DNA from: Juglans regia
Lineage: Eukaryota; Streptophyta; Magnoliopsida; Fagales; Juglandaceae
NCBI RefSeq assembly: GCF_001411555.2
Contig: NC_049912.1
Coordinates: 15,558,341 to 15,622,340, forward strand
Direction of reading: 5' to 3'
DNA: 64,000 nt
Under the pieces are notes generated by a model. It was not told where the DNA came from, ran no database searches, and saw only the letters and a program-made list of their open reading frames with translations. Below are positions 32,400 to 44,160 of the stretch, piece by piece. The stretch's first letter is position 1. Each line of letters opens with the position of its first letter. The position numbers were made by a program, and so were the translations under genes.

Positions 32400-33110
32400 C
32401 CGTTCATTTCTGTATCCTTGCACGAAGCTTCGCAAGTCATTTAGACTGTGTTTAGAATAGTTGTTAGCAGGTCAGAGCTCATGGCTCGGTTCTTATGCTT
32501 TATACTTCATGGATTGACACTTATAAGTTGGCAGAGCCCGAGGGCCCTGCTCCCTCACCAATGCATCGCTTATCATCTTTGTACGAAGCTCAGCAAGTCA
32601 TTTAGATTGCATTGAGAATAACTGTTAGCAAGTCAGAGCTCATGGCTCGGTTCCTGTACTTTATATTTCGTGGATTGGCACTTATAGGTTGGCAGAGCCT
32701 GAGGGCCCTGCTCCCTCACCAACGCATCGCTTATCATCTTTGCACGAAGATTGACAAGTCATTTAAACTGTGTTGAGAATAGCTGTTAGCAGGTCAAAGC
32801 TCATGGCTCGGTTCCTGTGCTTTATATTTCATGGATTGACATTATAGGTTGGTAGAGCTTGAGGGCCCTACTCCCTCACTTAGACTGTGTTGAGAATAGT
32901 TGTTAGTAGGTCATAACTCATGGCTCAATTATTGTGCTTTATACTTTGTGGATTGGCACTTATAGGTTGGCAGAGCCCGAGGGCCCAGCTCCCTCACCAA
33001 CGTGTCTCGTATTGCACGAAGCTCAATAAGTCATTTAGACTGTGTTGAGAATAACTGTTAGCAGGTCAGAGCTCATAGCTCACTACCTGTGCTTTATACT
33101 TCGTGGCCAA
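32400..33110. repeat. 161-bp tandem array upstream of the Tat 3' LTR
   Basis: AAGTCATTTA-type anchors occur at 32434, 32595 and 32756 (161 bp apart); a shortened unit starts near 32878 and another anchor lies at 33028. Units share GGCAGAGCCCGAGGGCCC and CTCATGGCTCGG. About 4.5 copies. It is part of the 3' untranslated region of the element. Confidence 0.9.
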
Positions 33111-33233
33111 TCCAGAGACCAGACTTATCTAATTTAGGCTGCTTACAGGTGACACAATATTGCACATTCAAAATTAGTCCATAAAATTTCAACTAATCAC
33201 AATCTTACATTGTTTGAGCCTGGCTTGGATTTT

Positions 33234-34324
33234 TCATACAAAATATTTCCTTAAGTACTCGGCGTTCCATGGGTGCGGCAACTTGTGTCCTTCATGGTTC
33301 TTAAGTCGATATGAACCAGGTCTTTCGATTGCTATTACCATATATGGTCCTTCCCATTTGGGACCTAGCTTGCCTTCATCCTGAGTAGTAACTCCTGTTT
33401 GTTTCAAAACCATGTCACCCACTTTGAAATTGTGGGGCCAGACTCGTTTGTTAAAATGCTATTCAACTCTTCGCTTGTTGGTTGTCGCTCGGCATACGGC
33501 TACCTCCCTCCTTTCTTCCAAGAAGTCCAAGTTCTCTTCAATCGTTCGTCATTATGATCCTGGTCGTAATGTTGCACTCGATATGTGGGTACCGCCACTT
33601 TAGCCGGTATTATGGCTTCAGTTCCGTAGATGAGGGAGAAGGGAGTTTTCCCCGTGGGGGTTCTTACTAATGTTCGGTATGCCTACAACGTACTCGAAAG
33701 TTCTTTAGCCCATTCCCTCTTCTGGTCTCCCAGCTTCTTCTTCAGAACATTGAGTAATGTTTTGTTGGTTGCTTCTTCTTGCCCATATGGGTTAGGGACG
33801 TCTCAGCGAAGAGTACTTAGTTTTGATTTGAGCTCTGAGCACCACTCGCGATAATGGGAGCAATCGAACTGTCTCCCATTGTCAGAGATGAAGCTTTGAG
33901 GGATTCCAAAGCGGCAGATGATAGATTTCTAGAGGAAATTTGTAATCGCCCGAACCGTAATCGTTGCTAGAGCTTCGGCTTCCACCCATTTCGTGAAATA
34001 GTCTACTGCTACTATAACAAACTTTACTCCTCCTTTGTCCGCAGGGAGAGGGCCAATGAGATCCAGTCCCCATTGCGCGAAGGGCCATGGGGCGGTGACA
34101 TAAGTGAGCCGGGGAAGGAGTAATAGGAGCGTTTTCCTGGCACTTGAGACACTTTCGAATGAACTCGTCAGCATCCCTATGAGAGTTAGGCCAATAGTAC
34201 CCTGCTCAAGTCATTCGCACTGCTAGTGCTCTTTCGCTCGCATGACTCCCACAAAATCCTTCATATATTTATGCTAGCACGTATTGAGCTTGCTTGGAGG
34301 AGATGCATCTTAATAGAGGCTCGA
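33234..34324 (-). pseudogene. Tat integrase relic
   Basis: Core motifs: PWPFAQWGLDLIGPLP, FVIVAVDYFTKWVEAEAL, FISDNGRQFD, then GQEEATNKTLL, which hold the DDE residues in different frames. The C-terminal piece (33422-33234) reads GKLGPKWEGPYMV and ends LRKYFV, a GPY/F-type end. Frameshifts at about 33430 and 33930 break it. Confidence 0.9.
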
Positions 34325-34880
34325 CTAGCCTCTCTTGTATAGGACTCCTTCCACCAAAGTGAACCGAGCCACTCGGTTCCTGATTTTTCGGGCTTCCTCC
34401 CGATCATCCGGAATGATCCCTTCTTGAAGAAATTTCAAAATGTCCGTGGCCCATTCTGGGGGTTGTAGGGCCTCGACGGTTGACACTTGAATCCCCACTA
34501 CTGCCACATCAATAGTTTGAATTACAACATGATCTGGGAGTGGGAATTCTTCTTGCCCTGAGGTGGCTTTAGCTAGCCGATCTGTCTCCTGGTTTTCTCC
34601 TCTCGAAATTTGATGGATGGTAGAATATTGGAAGAGATCCCGCTCTTCTCTTACTCGTTGGAAATATCTTTTCAAATTTTTTCCTTTTGTAAGGAATTGT
34701 CCGGTTACCTGCCCCACCACTATATGAGAATCAGCCTTTACTTCAACTTCAGTGACCCCCAACGATCTGGCAATTATTAGACCTGACAAGAGTGCTTCAT
34801 ACTCAGCTTCGTTATTGGTGACTTTGAATCCGAGTTTGAGTGCGTAATCAAGTCTTTCTCCTAAGTCTGTTATTATATGC
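34325..34880 (-). pseudogene. Archaeal-type second RNase H of the Tat element (C-terminal part)
   Basis: Minus-strand piece: YALKLGFKVTNNEAEYEALL, then VEVKADSHIVVGQVTGQF and ENQETDRLAKATS. NNEAEYEAL and the (K/S)DS motif are marks of the extra RNase H in Tat elements. Its N-terminal part lies 5.5 kb away at 40381-40440, so the domain is split by the insertion. A DDREEARKIRN tail leads to the integrase. Confidence 0.9.
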
Positions 34881-37639
34881 TGTAACACCCGTCCTTGTGG
34901 TGGGACTTTTTCTAAAATATTTTTATAAAAAGGACGACGGGAATTACCGTCCTGTTTAAAACTTTTCACTTGCATCCCCAGGGTGCGAGACTCTACGTTT
35001 ATAAATAAAATGTGCTTTGATCATAAAAGAGGGTTACAGCGGAAAACATAAATCTTATAATAAAAAGGCCTCGTACGTTTAAAACTCGTGCCTAGACTTC
35101 CGTGCTCTTCCCCATGGGCCGTGTCCGTCCTGATCGTGCAGTTCCTGTGAGGGGGAGGGACATGCATAAAAACTAAAATGAGTCGAAGACTCGTAAGCAT
35201 TACTTCATACGGTTAGAATATAACAACATAGGTTTTCATTCATGCATTCATCATTCGTACATACTATTACGTGCGTGCCTACGTGTCTTGTGTGCGTTCG
35301 TTTGAAAACGTCACTGGACGGGGCTTTTCTTTATTTTAAACGTGTCCCCCGTCAGTGCCTTCATTTCGTCAAGAGTCGTGTACGGGGTTTTACTTTAAAA
35401 AGGGCTTTCTCGTCGTAAAACGGTTCCCCCGTCAGTGCCTTCATTTCTTAAAGAGCCCGTGCTCTTGTGCTCTTGTGCATACATGTGCGTTCGTGCGTTC
35501 CTGTGCGTGCTTACGTCCATTCTTTCTTATCGCTTTCATAGGCCAGTACACACAATTACGCCCCGTGTGTTTGGGGTTAGCGGTCTTCCTTTGGACCCGG
35601 ATTCCGCCCGTGGCCACGGGTTGGGAACCCCTTTTTTCATAGGGGGCAGCACTGGGTGCACTTCCAGCGCTACTTACCCGGCATTGCAATCTGCCCATTC
35701 ATCGGTACCCTTTCGTTCATGTCATGTGGCCGTTACGTGTCTTCATACATTCATGCTTTCGTTTCTTTCTTTCTTTCTTTTCATTCGTTCGTTCTTTCCT
35801 TTAACAGTCCTTTCTTTTCGTGAGAAAACATTTCTTTTCGTGAGAAAATATCGTTTGGGGCGTAAGCCCGAAAATGGTCTTTCCGTTTTCTTTTTCAATT
35901 TCATTTCGGTTCTATCTTCTCTTTAACAAAGAACATACATGGGCTTAAGCGTCAGCTTCCGTGGCATCCTATAAGTGTCACCTTGAACGTTGTCAATCAT
36001 GGCATCCGCGAGTATCACCTCGTGGTGCACATGAGAGCGTTGGTTCGTAGGATTCACAAAAGTAACTGCTTTCATGCCTTTCATGCATCTTCATCAGTTT
36101 ATGGGTTTTTCTTAGAAAATACATACAATAGATACAGCGTATAGTCATCCATTCACATGCGTACAATTAATAGCTTGGGGTGTAAAAAGGGGCTGCCAAT
36201 GAGGGGCTGTACATACTTATACTTTTGAACATTGAGCATTTTCTTTCTTAAAACGGTTTTAGTCTTTTCGTGAGCATTTTAAGGGAAAAGCGTTTCTTGT
36301 ATCTTTGATAACTCTAGAAGAGTATGAACGTAACACTTACCTGGACTCCATGCTACTTGCATGTCATTCAGTCCATTCACGTGCTTGTCAGATGGCAACC
36401 TACATGCATATACATAACCTTAGCATCATTCTCTATCTAATGCATAAGTAACTTAAACTATAAATAGAACCACGCTATACTTAGAACACTCTCCTTCTAT
36501 CCCGTGCACTTACGTGCCCTTCACTATGTTAGATCCTTCGGAGACCACTTATGGTCACCACAACTTCCAACTCAAAATCTTGTCTCGAGTGCTCATCCAC
36601 TAAAGTGAACCCCTTATTCACCTTAGGATTAAGACACTAGGACATTCGTCTTACTCTTCTTACAACCACATTCGACGCATGATTCCGACCGATGAAATCA
36701 CACATCTCAATCCTAACGATGCATCCGTCACTATCTTCATGCATCTTGGCCCACACTAAATCCTCATTCCCATCCATAAAGACACATGGCTCTAAGCCAA
36801 CTCTGAGGCTTAAGCACCGTGCAACTATGCTCATGACAGATTACCCATTATATATAGTGAATCCGTCCGGCACGTGTCTCTCACCATGTTACACAAGTAC
36901 CTTACCCCTTTATCACCTAAGATCAACATATATAACACGTTGATCACCTGCTCGTAGGGACAAGGGCCATACTCCGATACCAATCTTCTCTTAACCCGGC
37001 TAGCATGACTCTTCACGCTACCCGTCCCTTTTGTCAGTTCATCCCAACACTTAACACGACAAGACTCCATCCATAACTACGTTTCATGTCACGTCATATA
37101 GCCCAAGATTGCTCCAGTGCTACACTGTGACCTTGTCGTGTTACCTAGCATTCTACTTCATCACTCCTGACTCATCACGAGTACGGTTCCTCACGTACTC
37201 CCGTCACATCGTGACATCTCGTCACGTTCCCGTTTCGCCATTTCTACACTTCAACACTTCACCCATCATAAGCATGACTTCCAATAACCACGTCACTTTG
37301 TGACGTTGCCCAGTCATGCTTCCGCTGCGTACTCTTACACTTATTCCACTACTTTACCCATCACAAGCACGACTGTCAATAGTCATGTCACTTCGTGACA
37401 TTCCCCAGTCATGCTTCCGCTGCGCACTCTTATACTTGTTCTGATACTTTCACGCATATTTTTAGCTATAAGTCCATTGCAGTGACACTTGTCACCTCAG
37501 ACTACAAGCTACGCCATAACTACTTCGAGACACTGTTCCACAGTTCCCGACACTATCCATCACATTCCACGCCCATAAATCACATAACCATCCTTATCTC
37601 TACGACACGTCACACGTAGTGTCGCTGCTACGTGGAGTA

Positions 37640-38520
37640 CACTCCACGTATACTCCCTTCATACACACCACATTACCATTATGGCATTCCTACCATATGG
37701 TACATCACTCCATCACAGGGAGTACGTTCCACTCGTACTCCCTTTACATACGCTCCATCACCACTATGGCCTACACGCCATATGGTGCATCCCCAATCAT
37801 ATGGAGTGCATTCCACATGCACTCCATCCATACACACCATATCACCACTATGGCATACACGCCATATGGTGCATCGCACCATCTCATGGAGTACATTCCA
37901 CATGTACTCTCCACATACATACCATATCACCAATATGGCATACACACCATATGGTGCATCACACCATCTCATGGAGTACATTCCACATGTACTCCCCACA
38001 TATACAACACGCCACATCATCACTATGGCATACACGCCATATGGTACATTGTCCACCACATAGAGTACATTCTACATGTACTCCTCTTACACGCATTACG
38101 CCACTGAGTACACTCCACTTGTACTCATCTCGTTCCACGATACGCCAAGAGGGTATATTTTACATATACTCTCCTTGTCTCACATTACGCCACACATAAA
38201 GTACACACAGCGTGTACTATTCCCATCCCATATGCCACATCACCATTATGGCATATCCGCCACATGGTGCATTACTCTACCACATAGAGTACACTCCACG
38301 TGTACTCCTCACATATACTATACCCCACACAGAGTACACCCATCGTATACTCCCTTCATACACTTTACGGCATGTCACCATTATGGTGTACCCGCCATAT
38401 GGTGCATCTCACCATCACATGGAGTACATTCCATGTGTACTCCCTACACACATAACACGCCACATGCACACAGAGTACACTCAGTGTGCATTGTACCCGT
38501 TCCACATATACTGTGCCACC
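37640..38520. repeat. ~85-bp tandem array (CATATGGTGCAT...GGAGTACATTCCACATGTACTC)
   Basis: CATATGG-type anchors occur at 37694, 37779, 37863, 37948 and 38038 (85, 84, 85 and 90 bp apart), then more loosely at 38261 and 38396. Each unit pairs a palindrome-like GCCATATGGTGC with GGAGTACATTCCACATGTACTC-type words (shown only in part). Several frames stay open on both strands because of the repeat, not because of a gene. Confidence 0.88.
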
Positions 38521-38999
38521 ATTACAGCACATATTCCCAATCACACTACACAGCACACTTCCCAATTACGCCCAACACATCACAGTACACTACACGGCAC
38601 AATGCACCTCCATCCAATACAGATATGCCCAACACTTCACTACACAGAATGCCCAACACTTCATCACAATGCCTCAACTCCACAAATACTAACAGCACAG
38701 TCCACAACCTAGTCAACTAATCAATATCCAACATAATTAATAAGGGATAGAGGGTTATACCATCGACGGGATAACCCGTGCATTGCTTGTTGACCGGCAT
38801 AGCCGATGATGTCGGAGGAGTCGTACGTGGCGGCTAACTCACGTACGGTGACTGTTTAGGTGTTTGGATAGCTAGGTGTGGTCTTGGAAAGGCTCGTGAT
38901 GGCCTTGTGATGATGGCGAGGGGCATAACACGGCGGATCTAGCCATGTACAGTGGCGGTCAATCACACGCAGTGACTGTCCATCACGTGCAGTGATTAC

Positions 39000-39830
39000 C
39001 CATCACATAAAGTGATGGTTTAGACCTAGGGCTTGGCTAAAGGAGGTGTGGTGAATCTCGTGGTGGCGTCGAGGTGGCGCCATGGTGGCTCACGGTGGCA
39101 GATCTGGCCATTCCATGGAGGAGAAGCCGTGGGAGAGTGAGAGAGAGTGTGCTCTCGTGGGTGGCAGATCGGGGCCAATGGAGGTCGGGTTGGCTTGGTG
39201 GCGGCCTGAGGAGGCTGGACATGGCGGTCATCAGCCATGGGTGGCGGTGCACGGCGTGCAACCCGTGCGTGCGTGAGTGAGGAGCCGTGAGGTGGAGGAG
39301 GGGGTTTCTGGCCATGGGTCACATGGAGGAGCTCGGGGAAAGGGAGAGGAGGTCCATGGCGTCGCACGGTGGGAAATGGGCTAGAGACCCATTTCGGGTA
39401 CTTGCCTTGGAAGGAGGGGGAGGACTGCTTCATAGGGGTTGGCTTTGGTGGAGGATGATGGCCGGTGGGAGAGGAGCTCGCCGTGGGAGCGGTGGAGCCA
39501 TTGGACGGCGCATGGCGGCGCTACGCGCGTCAAGCCCGTTCGGGCTTCACACCTCGAAGGGAGAGGAAGAGGGAGCGTGAGGTGGAGGGGTTGGCATGGT
39601 TGAGCTCGCCAGCGTGAGGAGCAGCCGGTGGTGTCGGCGGTGTGGCCTGGCGACGCACGGCGGCACCGGGCTGAGGCCTTAAGCCGTTCGGCGTGGGTGG
39701 TCTGCGTACTGCGTACGCCGAAGGAGAGAGGGAGGAGAGAGAGGGTTACGGGGAAAATTAGAGGGAAAAGAGAGGGGTCTGGGTATTTAACCCAGTCATT
39801 CCGTCTGGGTTAAATTAAAACACTGATTTG
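39000..39830 (-). repeat. GC-rich block of the 5.5-kb insertion
   Basis: G-rich on the plus strand with overlapping open frames on both strands. The minus frame 39433-39026 is proline- and histidine-rich and shares PKWVS and PPPP words with 30348-31028. It ends at a CT-rich/TTAACCCAG-type transition to AT-rich DNA. I regard it as LTR sequence; the frames look like composition artefacts. Confidence 0.5.
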
Positions 39831-40380
39831 AAGATGCGTAAAACATTAACTTAATTAAAAGCACTTAGAGGAATTAAGGTAGATATTATTTTAAACTAAC
39901 TTTAGTTTATAAAATAATATTCTTCATCATTAATAGAATGATGAAGTCTCACTTAACATATTTAAAAGGGTTAAACCATTTAATTAATAAAAGTTCTCAA
40001 CATAATTTAAATATCATAATATCTTAAATAATTGAAATCATTTTAATAATAATATTAAAATGATTTCCGGCAATTGTAATATTTTTGAAACTCTTCAATA
40101 ATATTATGATTGTCGTATTTAAGATCAAATATTAATTCAATAGTGATGGAAATACTCCTTATAAATATTTCTAGCATATTTAAAACACCGGGCGTGCCCT
40201 AGAAGTCACACGATATCTTTCGAGACACGCTATCATGGTTCGACACGCATAACGTGACACGCAGTCGGTATTGAGAAAGGCAGATGATCACATAATCTCT
40301 GCCATTAGGGTTTGCTTACGTCATCAAGACGAAACATACGTCAGAAGAGAGAAGCGTACGTAAGAAGAAGGAGCTGGGTA

Positions 40381-41600
40381 TTACATATGCACTCCCACTC
40401 CTCTCCTGGACTGGCATGATGAATCGTCGACGTAGACCTGCCACGGCTTGCCCTGGGGCATAATGACCATTTCCTCTGGAAAGTTCGAGAAATTGGCTAC
40501 AAAATCTACCGACACCTGGCCGTTTATGGCGATGCGCAGAAGATACTTGATCTCAAACTCGCTCAGCTCGATTGCCAAATTAGTCATTCGACCAAAAGTA
40601 TCAAGTTTTTGTAATGTTTTCTTCAAGGGAACATCAGTTTGGACTTTTATTGGGTGAGCTTGAAAATAAGCCCTTAATCGTTTGGCAGTAATCACTAATG
40701 CAAATGCTAGCATTTCCAATCGGGAGTATTTGGCCTCCACCCCTCGAAAGGCTCTGCTTACATAATAAACCGAGCGTTGAACTCCTTCTACTCGAGTCAA
40801 TACGGAGGACACCGCATTGGGCAATACAGCCAAGTAGACTGTCAGGTCTTCCCTTGGCGTGGTATGGCTGAGCAAAGGTGGGTGAGCCAAGTATTCCTTC
40901 AACTCGCTGAAGGCCCTTCCACAATCTTCATCCCATTCTTGTGCTTTCCATAGGACCTTGAAGAAAGGGCATCACCTGTTGGGGGACTTCGCGGTGAAGC
41001 GGCCTAGGGTGGCTACCCTCCCTGTCAGTTTCTGAACCTTGTTGATAGTTCGGGGTGGAGGCATATCTTCACCTTAATTTTTCCAGGATTAGCTTCAATT
41101 CCTTGCTTGGAGACCATGAAACCCAAGGACTTTCTTGATTCGACTCCAAAAGCACACTTTTACGGGTTGAGCTTCATCTTATACTTTCTCAGTACTTCAA
41201 AGGCTTCCCGGAGATCATCAAGATGTTGTTCGGATTTCTTGCTCTTAACCAGAAGATCATCTACATAGACTTCCATGTTTCTTCCGATCTGGTTTTTGAA
41301 CATTTGGTTGACTAGACGCTGGTATGTTGCTCCTACATTCTTGAGATCGAACGGCATTGCTCTATAGCAATAAAGTCCTCGATCGGTGATGAATGCCATT
41401 TTTTCCTCATCATCGGAGCTCATCCTGATCTGATTGTAGCCAAAGTATGCATCCATGAAGTTGAGCAAGGTGTGCCCTGCCGTCGAGTCCACTATCAAGT
41501 CTATCCTGGGAAGGGGAAAACTATCATTAGGACAGGCTTTGTTCAAGTCAGTGAAGTTGACACACTTTCTCCATTTCCCGCTCGTCTTATTGACTAGCAT
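40381..41600 (-). pseudogene. Tat reverse transcriptase and RNase H relic
   Basis: Piece 41600-41160 holds KWRKCVNFTDLNKACPNDSF, FMDAYFGYNQI and the intact catalytic box VYVDDLLVKS. Pieces 40924-40634 and 40902-40381 hold RNase H: PREDLTVYLAVLPNAVSSVL, VYYVSRAF and ALVITAKRLRAYF. The last piece ends in WQVYVDDSSCQSRRGVG, the start of the second RNase H, which the 5.5-kb insertion cuts. Confidence 0.92.
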
Positions 41601-41650
41601 AACATTGGAGAGCCATTCGAGATAGTGAACTTCCCGAATGAACCCCGCAG

Positions 41651-42611
41651 TTAGAAGGCGAACACTTCTTCAGCAATGACTGCATATTTCTCCACAATGA
41701 AACTACGACGCTTTTGCTTAACTCTTTTTGCCTTAGGATTTACACCGAGGCTGTGCGATCCATCGATACCTGGTATTTCCTCATGGCACCAGGTGAAGAC
41801 ATCACTATGTTTGACAAAGAGTCGCTTCATAGACTGGCTCAACTCGGTGGACATTTTGGATCCCATTCACACAGTCCACTTTGGTTTTTCTGGATCCATT
41901 GGTATCAAAAGTAGCTGCTCGTTAGGTTCCACTTGCCTTGGTGTCTCTTCGTCCCTTACTTCTCCGTCTAGTTCTGTTACAGCTGGAGGTGGAGGTACAG
42001 CCGCCTCGTTAAGTTCCACCTGCCTTAGTGCCTCTTCGTCCCCTACCTCTTGGTCTGGTTCCGTTACAGCTGGAGGTGGTTGCGTGGCTGCTTCCCTGTG
42101 GCCTTGCTCAAGAGTTTGTATAACTATTGCTTTTGACTTCATCTCCCATGTGTAGTAGTCTCTTGCAGTCTGCTGCTCGCCACACTCCAGATGAGGTCGG
42201 GAATTTTACCTTCAGATGATACGTGGAAGTCACAGCCTTCATTTGATCCAGGGCGTCCAAGGATCACATTGTATGAAGAAGGGTCCTTCACCACCAAGAA
42301 GTCTATCATGAGAGATGTTGTTTTGGAGTCGTTCCCACCAATACAGACAGAGCGATTGCTCTGACTGGTTAGATGGTGTCCCCTGTGAAGCCTTTGAGGG
42401 GCGTTGGTGCTGGTTGCAACTTATCGGGAGTGATTCCCATTTTAATGAATGCTTTCCAGAAGAGGATGTCGGCGGAATTGCCATGGTCAATCAATACTCT
42501 TTTGGTCTAATAGTTGGCAATTTGCACTGTTACTACCAGTGCATCGTCCCAAGGGCGAGACAAACTTTCACCATCTTCTTCGTTGAACATTACAAGATAT
42601 TCTCTGGATAG
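41651..42611 (-). pseudogene. Tat protease region relic
   Basis: Near 42480-42500 the minus strand reads LIDHGNSAD in one frame, where Tat proteases have (V/I)D.GSSA.. The surrounding text (KWESLPISCN, VPLWWE-like) is frame-shifted. A linker piece at 42142-41867 is proline/glutamate-rich with an internal repeat (EVGDEEALRQVE, EVRDEETPRQVE). Piece 41866-41651 is the RT lead-in with WCHEEIPGID. Not functional. Confidence 0.65.
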
Positions 42612-43122
42612 ATCTCTGGTTTTATAGGATGGTCGTTGGGCGAAGAATACTTCTTCGTACCTGGCCTTTTTTCATGGGCCTTTCGTGCCGATGAAGTTGT
42701 TCCCCCAACATATCCTCTAGCTATGGTGCTGATTTCGCCTATGGGAGGTTCTTCTCTTCTCGGGTTTCCTCGACATGGGTTGTCTTCACAGGAGTTCATG
42801 GTTCTTCTTCTGTCTGGGCTTCTATTATTCCTCCAAGCAAGGTTCTGGTCCTTACAGGTCGGGTTGTAACTCCTGCGACTTTGGCCCTGACTCCTTCGAA
42901 TGGCTTCTGCCCTGATTTCTTTGAATGGGGCTTCGGTCCTGGTTTCTCCAAGTGTAGGGACAGTAGTCTCATTGCGACTCATCCATCTCGTCTTTATGCT
43001 ATCAGCACAAATTTCTGGGCCATCAAATCTTCTCTACTTTGTATAGCAATCTTGCGTGTTATGTCCACTGCTCCTATGGAAGGAACAATATTTGGGGCGT
43101 GACACACTTTGTCTTTGCTCTT

Positions 43123-44007
43123 CTACCGAAAGAGTGACTTGGTTTCATAAGTCCTCTTCTTGTAGACCCCTTGGTTCGACCCTTGATGCCGGTTTGCCTT
43201 TTTCTTGTCCGCCCTCTCCAAGTCACTCTTTCTGGGTGTTGTTAACGCTTGGAGTGTATCCTCTCTGTTTATGTAACAATCTGCTCGATCCATAAATTCC
43301 CTCAGGGTTGACGGGGTCTTTCGAGCGATCTCTGTCATAAAGGGGTTACGAGGCCAAATCCCTCCTAATAGTGCAGCCAAAGTGATTTTTTCGTTTTGGT
43401 AGTCCGTCGTCATCCTTTCTTTGTTAAACAGGGAGAGGTATGACTTAAGGCTCTTGTCATCCTTCTGCTTAACAGTCAACAGATAGGCTACTGGCTTTCT
43501 CCTCGTTCGGCTGGCCATGAACTGAGTCAAGAACAAACGTGCTAGTTCATTGAAATTATCCACGGTTCCCGGTCGCAGGCAACCGAACCACACTCGGGTT
43601 GCCCCCTTTAGAGTGAGGGGGAAAGCCCTACATGCTATCTCACTGGGGAAGCCGTGGAGAGTCATGTGGGCTTTGAAGGTCTCCAAGTGTTATAACGGGT
43701 CCTTTGACCCATCGTACGCCTCCACCTGAGGAACTTTAAACTTTGGAGGTATAGGTACCGCCAAAATCCCAGTACTGTATTGTAGTTCAGCGTTGGTGAG
43801 TAGCTGGTCCACCGTAGAGGGCTGACCTATCTGCTTTGCTACTTCTATCTGAATTTGCAAATTGACTCTGCGTCGTTCTTCATCTACGATGGTTGCATTA
43901 GGCTGAGGATGGTCCCCAAAGTGGTGACTCTGTTGGTCTGGCTCAGGTTCTTTGTCATTCCTTCGTAAGGCAATGTTTTCTTGTTGGAGGCTCTCCATGT
44001 CTTCCAT
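43123..44007 (-). pseudogene. Tat gag relic
   Basis: Two pieces, 44007-43690 and 43686-43123, are separated by one stop. The second holds the Retrotrans_gag core: PSEIACRAFPLTLKGATRVW, FLTQFMASRTRRKP and LYLLTVKQKDDKSLKSYL-like words. It would form the particle capsid. Further gag-tail sequence (43000-42600) is arginine-rich with no clear zinc knuckle. Confidence 0.85.
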
Positions 44008-44142
44008 CAGTTTCTATATTACTTCATTTTGCTGATTGAACGTTGCTTCCATTGCTTCAGACTGCATCATTTCACGCTATGAATGCTGAGAGCGGGTTGT
44101 TGCTGGCATACGAAGGACACGCTAGTTATGGGACAACAGAGA

Positions 44143-44159
44143 TCCCACAGATGGCGCCA
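44143..44159 (-). other. Primer-binding site (TGGCGCC type) of the Tat element
   Basis: One base inside the 5' LTR the minus strand reads TGGCGCCATCTGTGGGATC. TGGCGCC-type sites beside the LTR are usual in Tat/Athila gypsy elements. I do not assign the tRNA with certainty. Confidence 0.8.
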
Positions 44160-44160
44160 C

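Larger units (their letters stand above)
34881..40385 (-). mobile_element. 5.5-kb TG...CA insertion, probable giant solo LTR or non-autonomous element
   Basis: It starts TGTAACACCC and ends GGGTATTACA; TATGC lies on both sides (34876-34880 and 40386-40390), a perfect 5-bp duplication typical of LTR elements. No gag or pol motif is seen in 5505 bp. On the minus strand it starts TGTAATACCC, a common start of long gypsy LTRs (Tekay/Del type), then an AT-rich stretch, a GC-rich block (39000-39800) and the ~85-bp array. It could be one unusually long solo LTR or a LARD whose own LTRs I cannot delimit. Confidence 0.8.

Noticed and set aside
35450..35930. Open frame with TTCGTTCGTTC/TTTCTTTCTTTC repeats in the 5.5-kb insertion
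   Set aside because: Simple-sequence driven; cysteine/leucine-rich translation without a domain.
37619..38720. Long overlapping open frames on both strands (143-214 codons)
   Set aside because: They follow the ~85-bp array; repeats without stops stay open in several frames. No domain motif and histidine/tyrosine-rich low-complexity content.
39026..39580. Open frames in the GC-rich block of the 5.5-kb insertion
   Set aside because: Frames exist on both strands and reflect GC content. No conserved motif; sequence is LTR-like.
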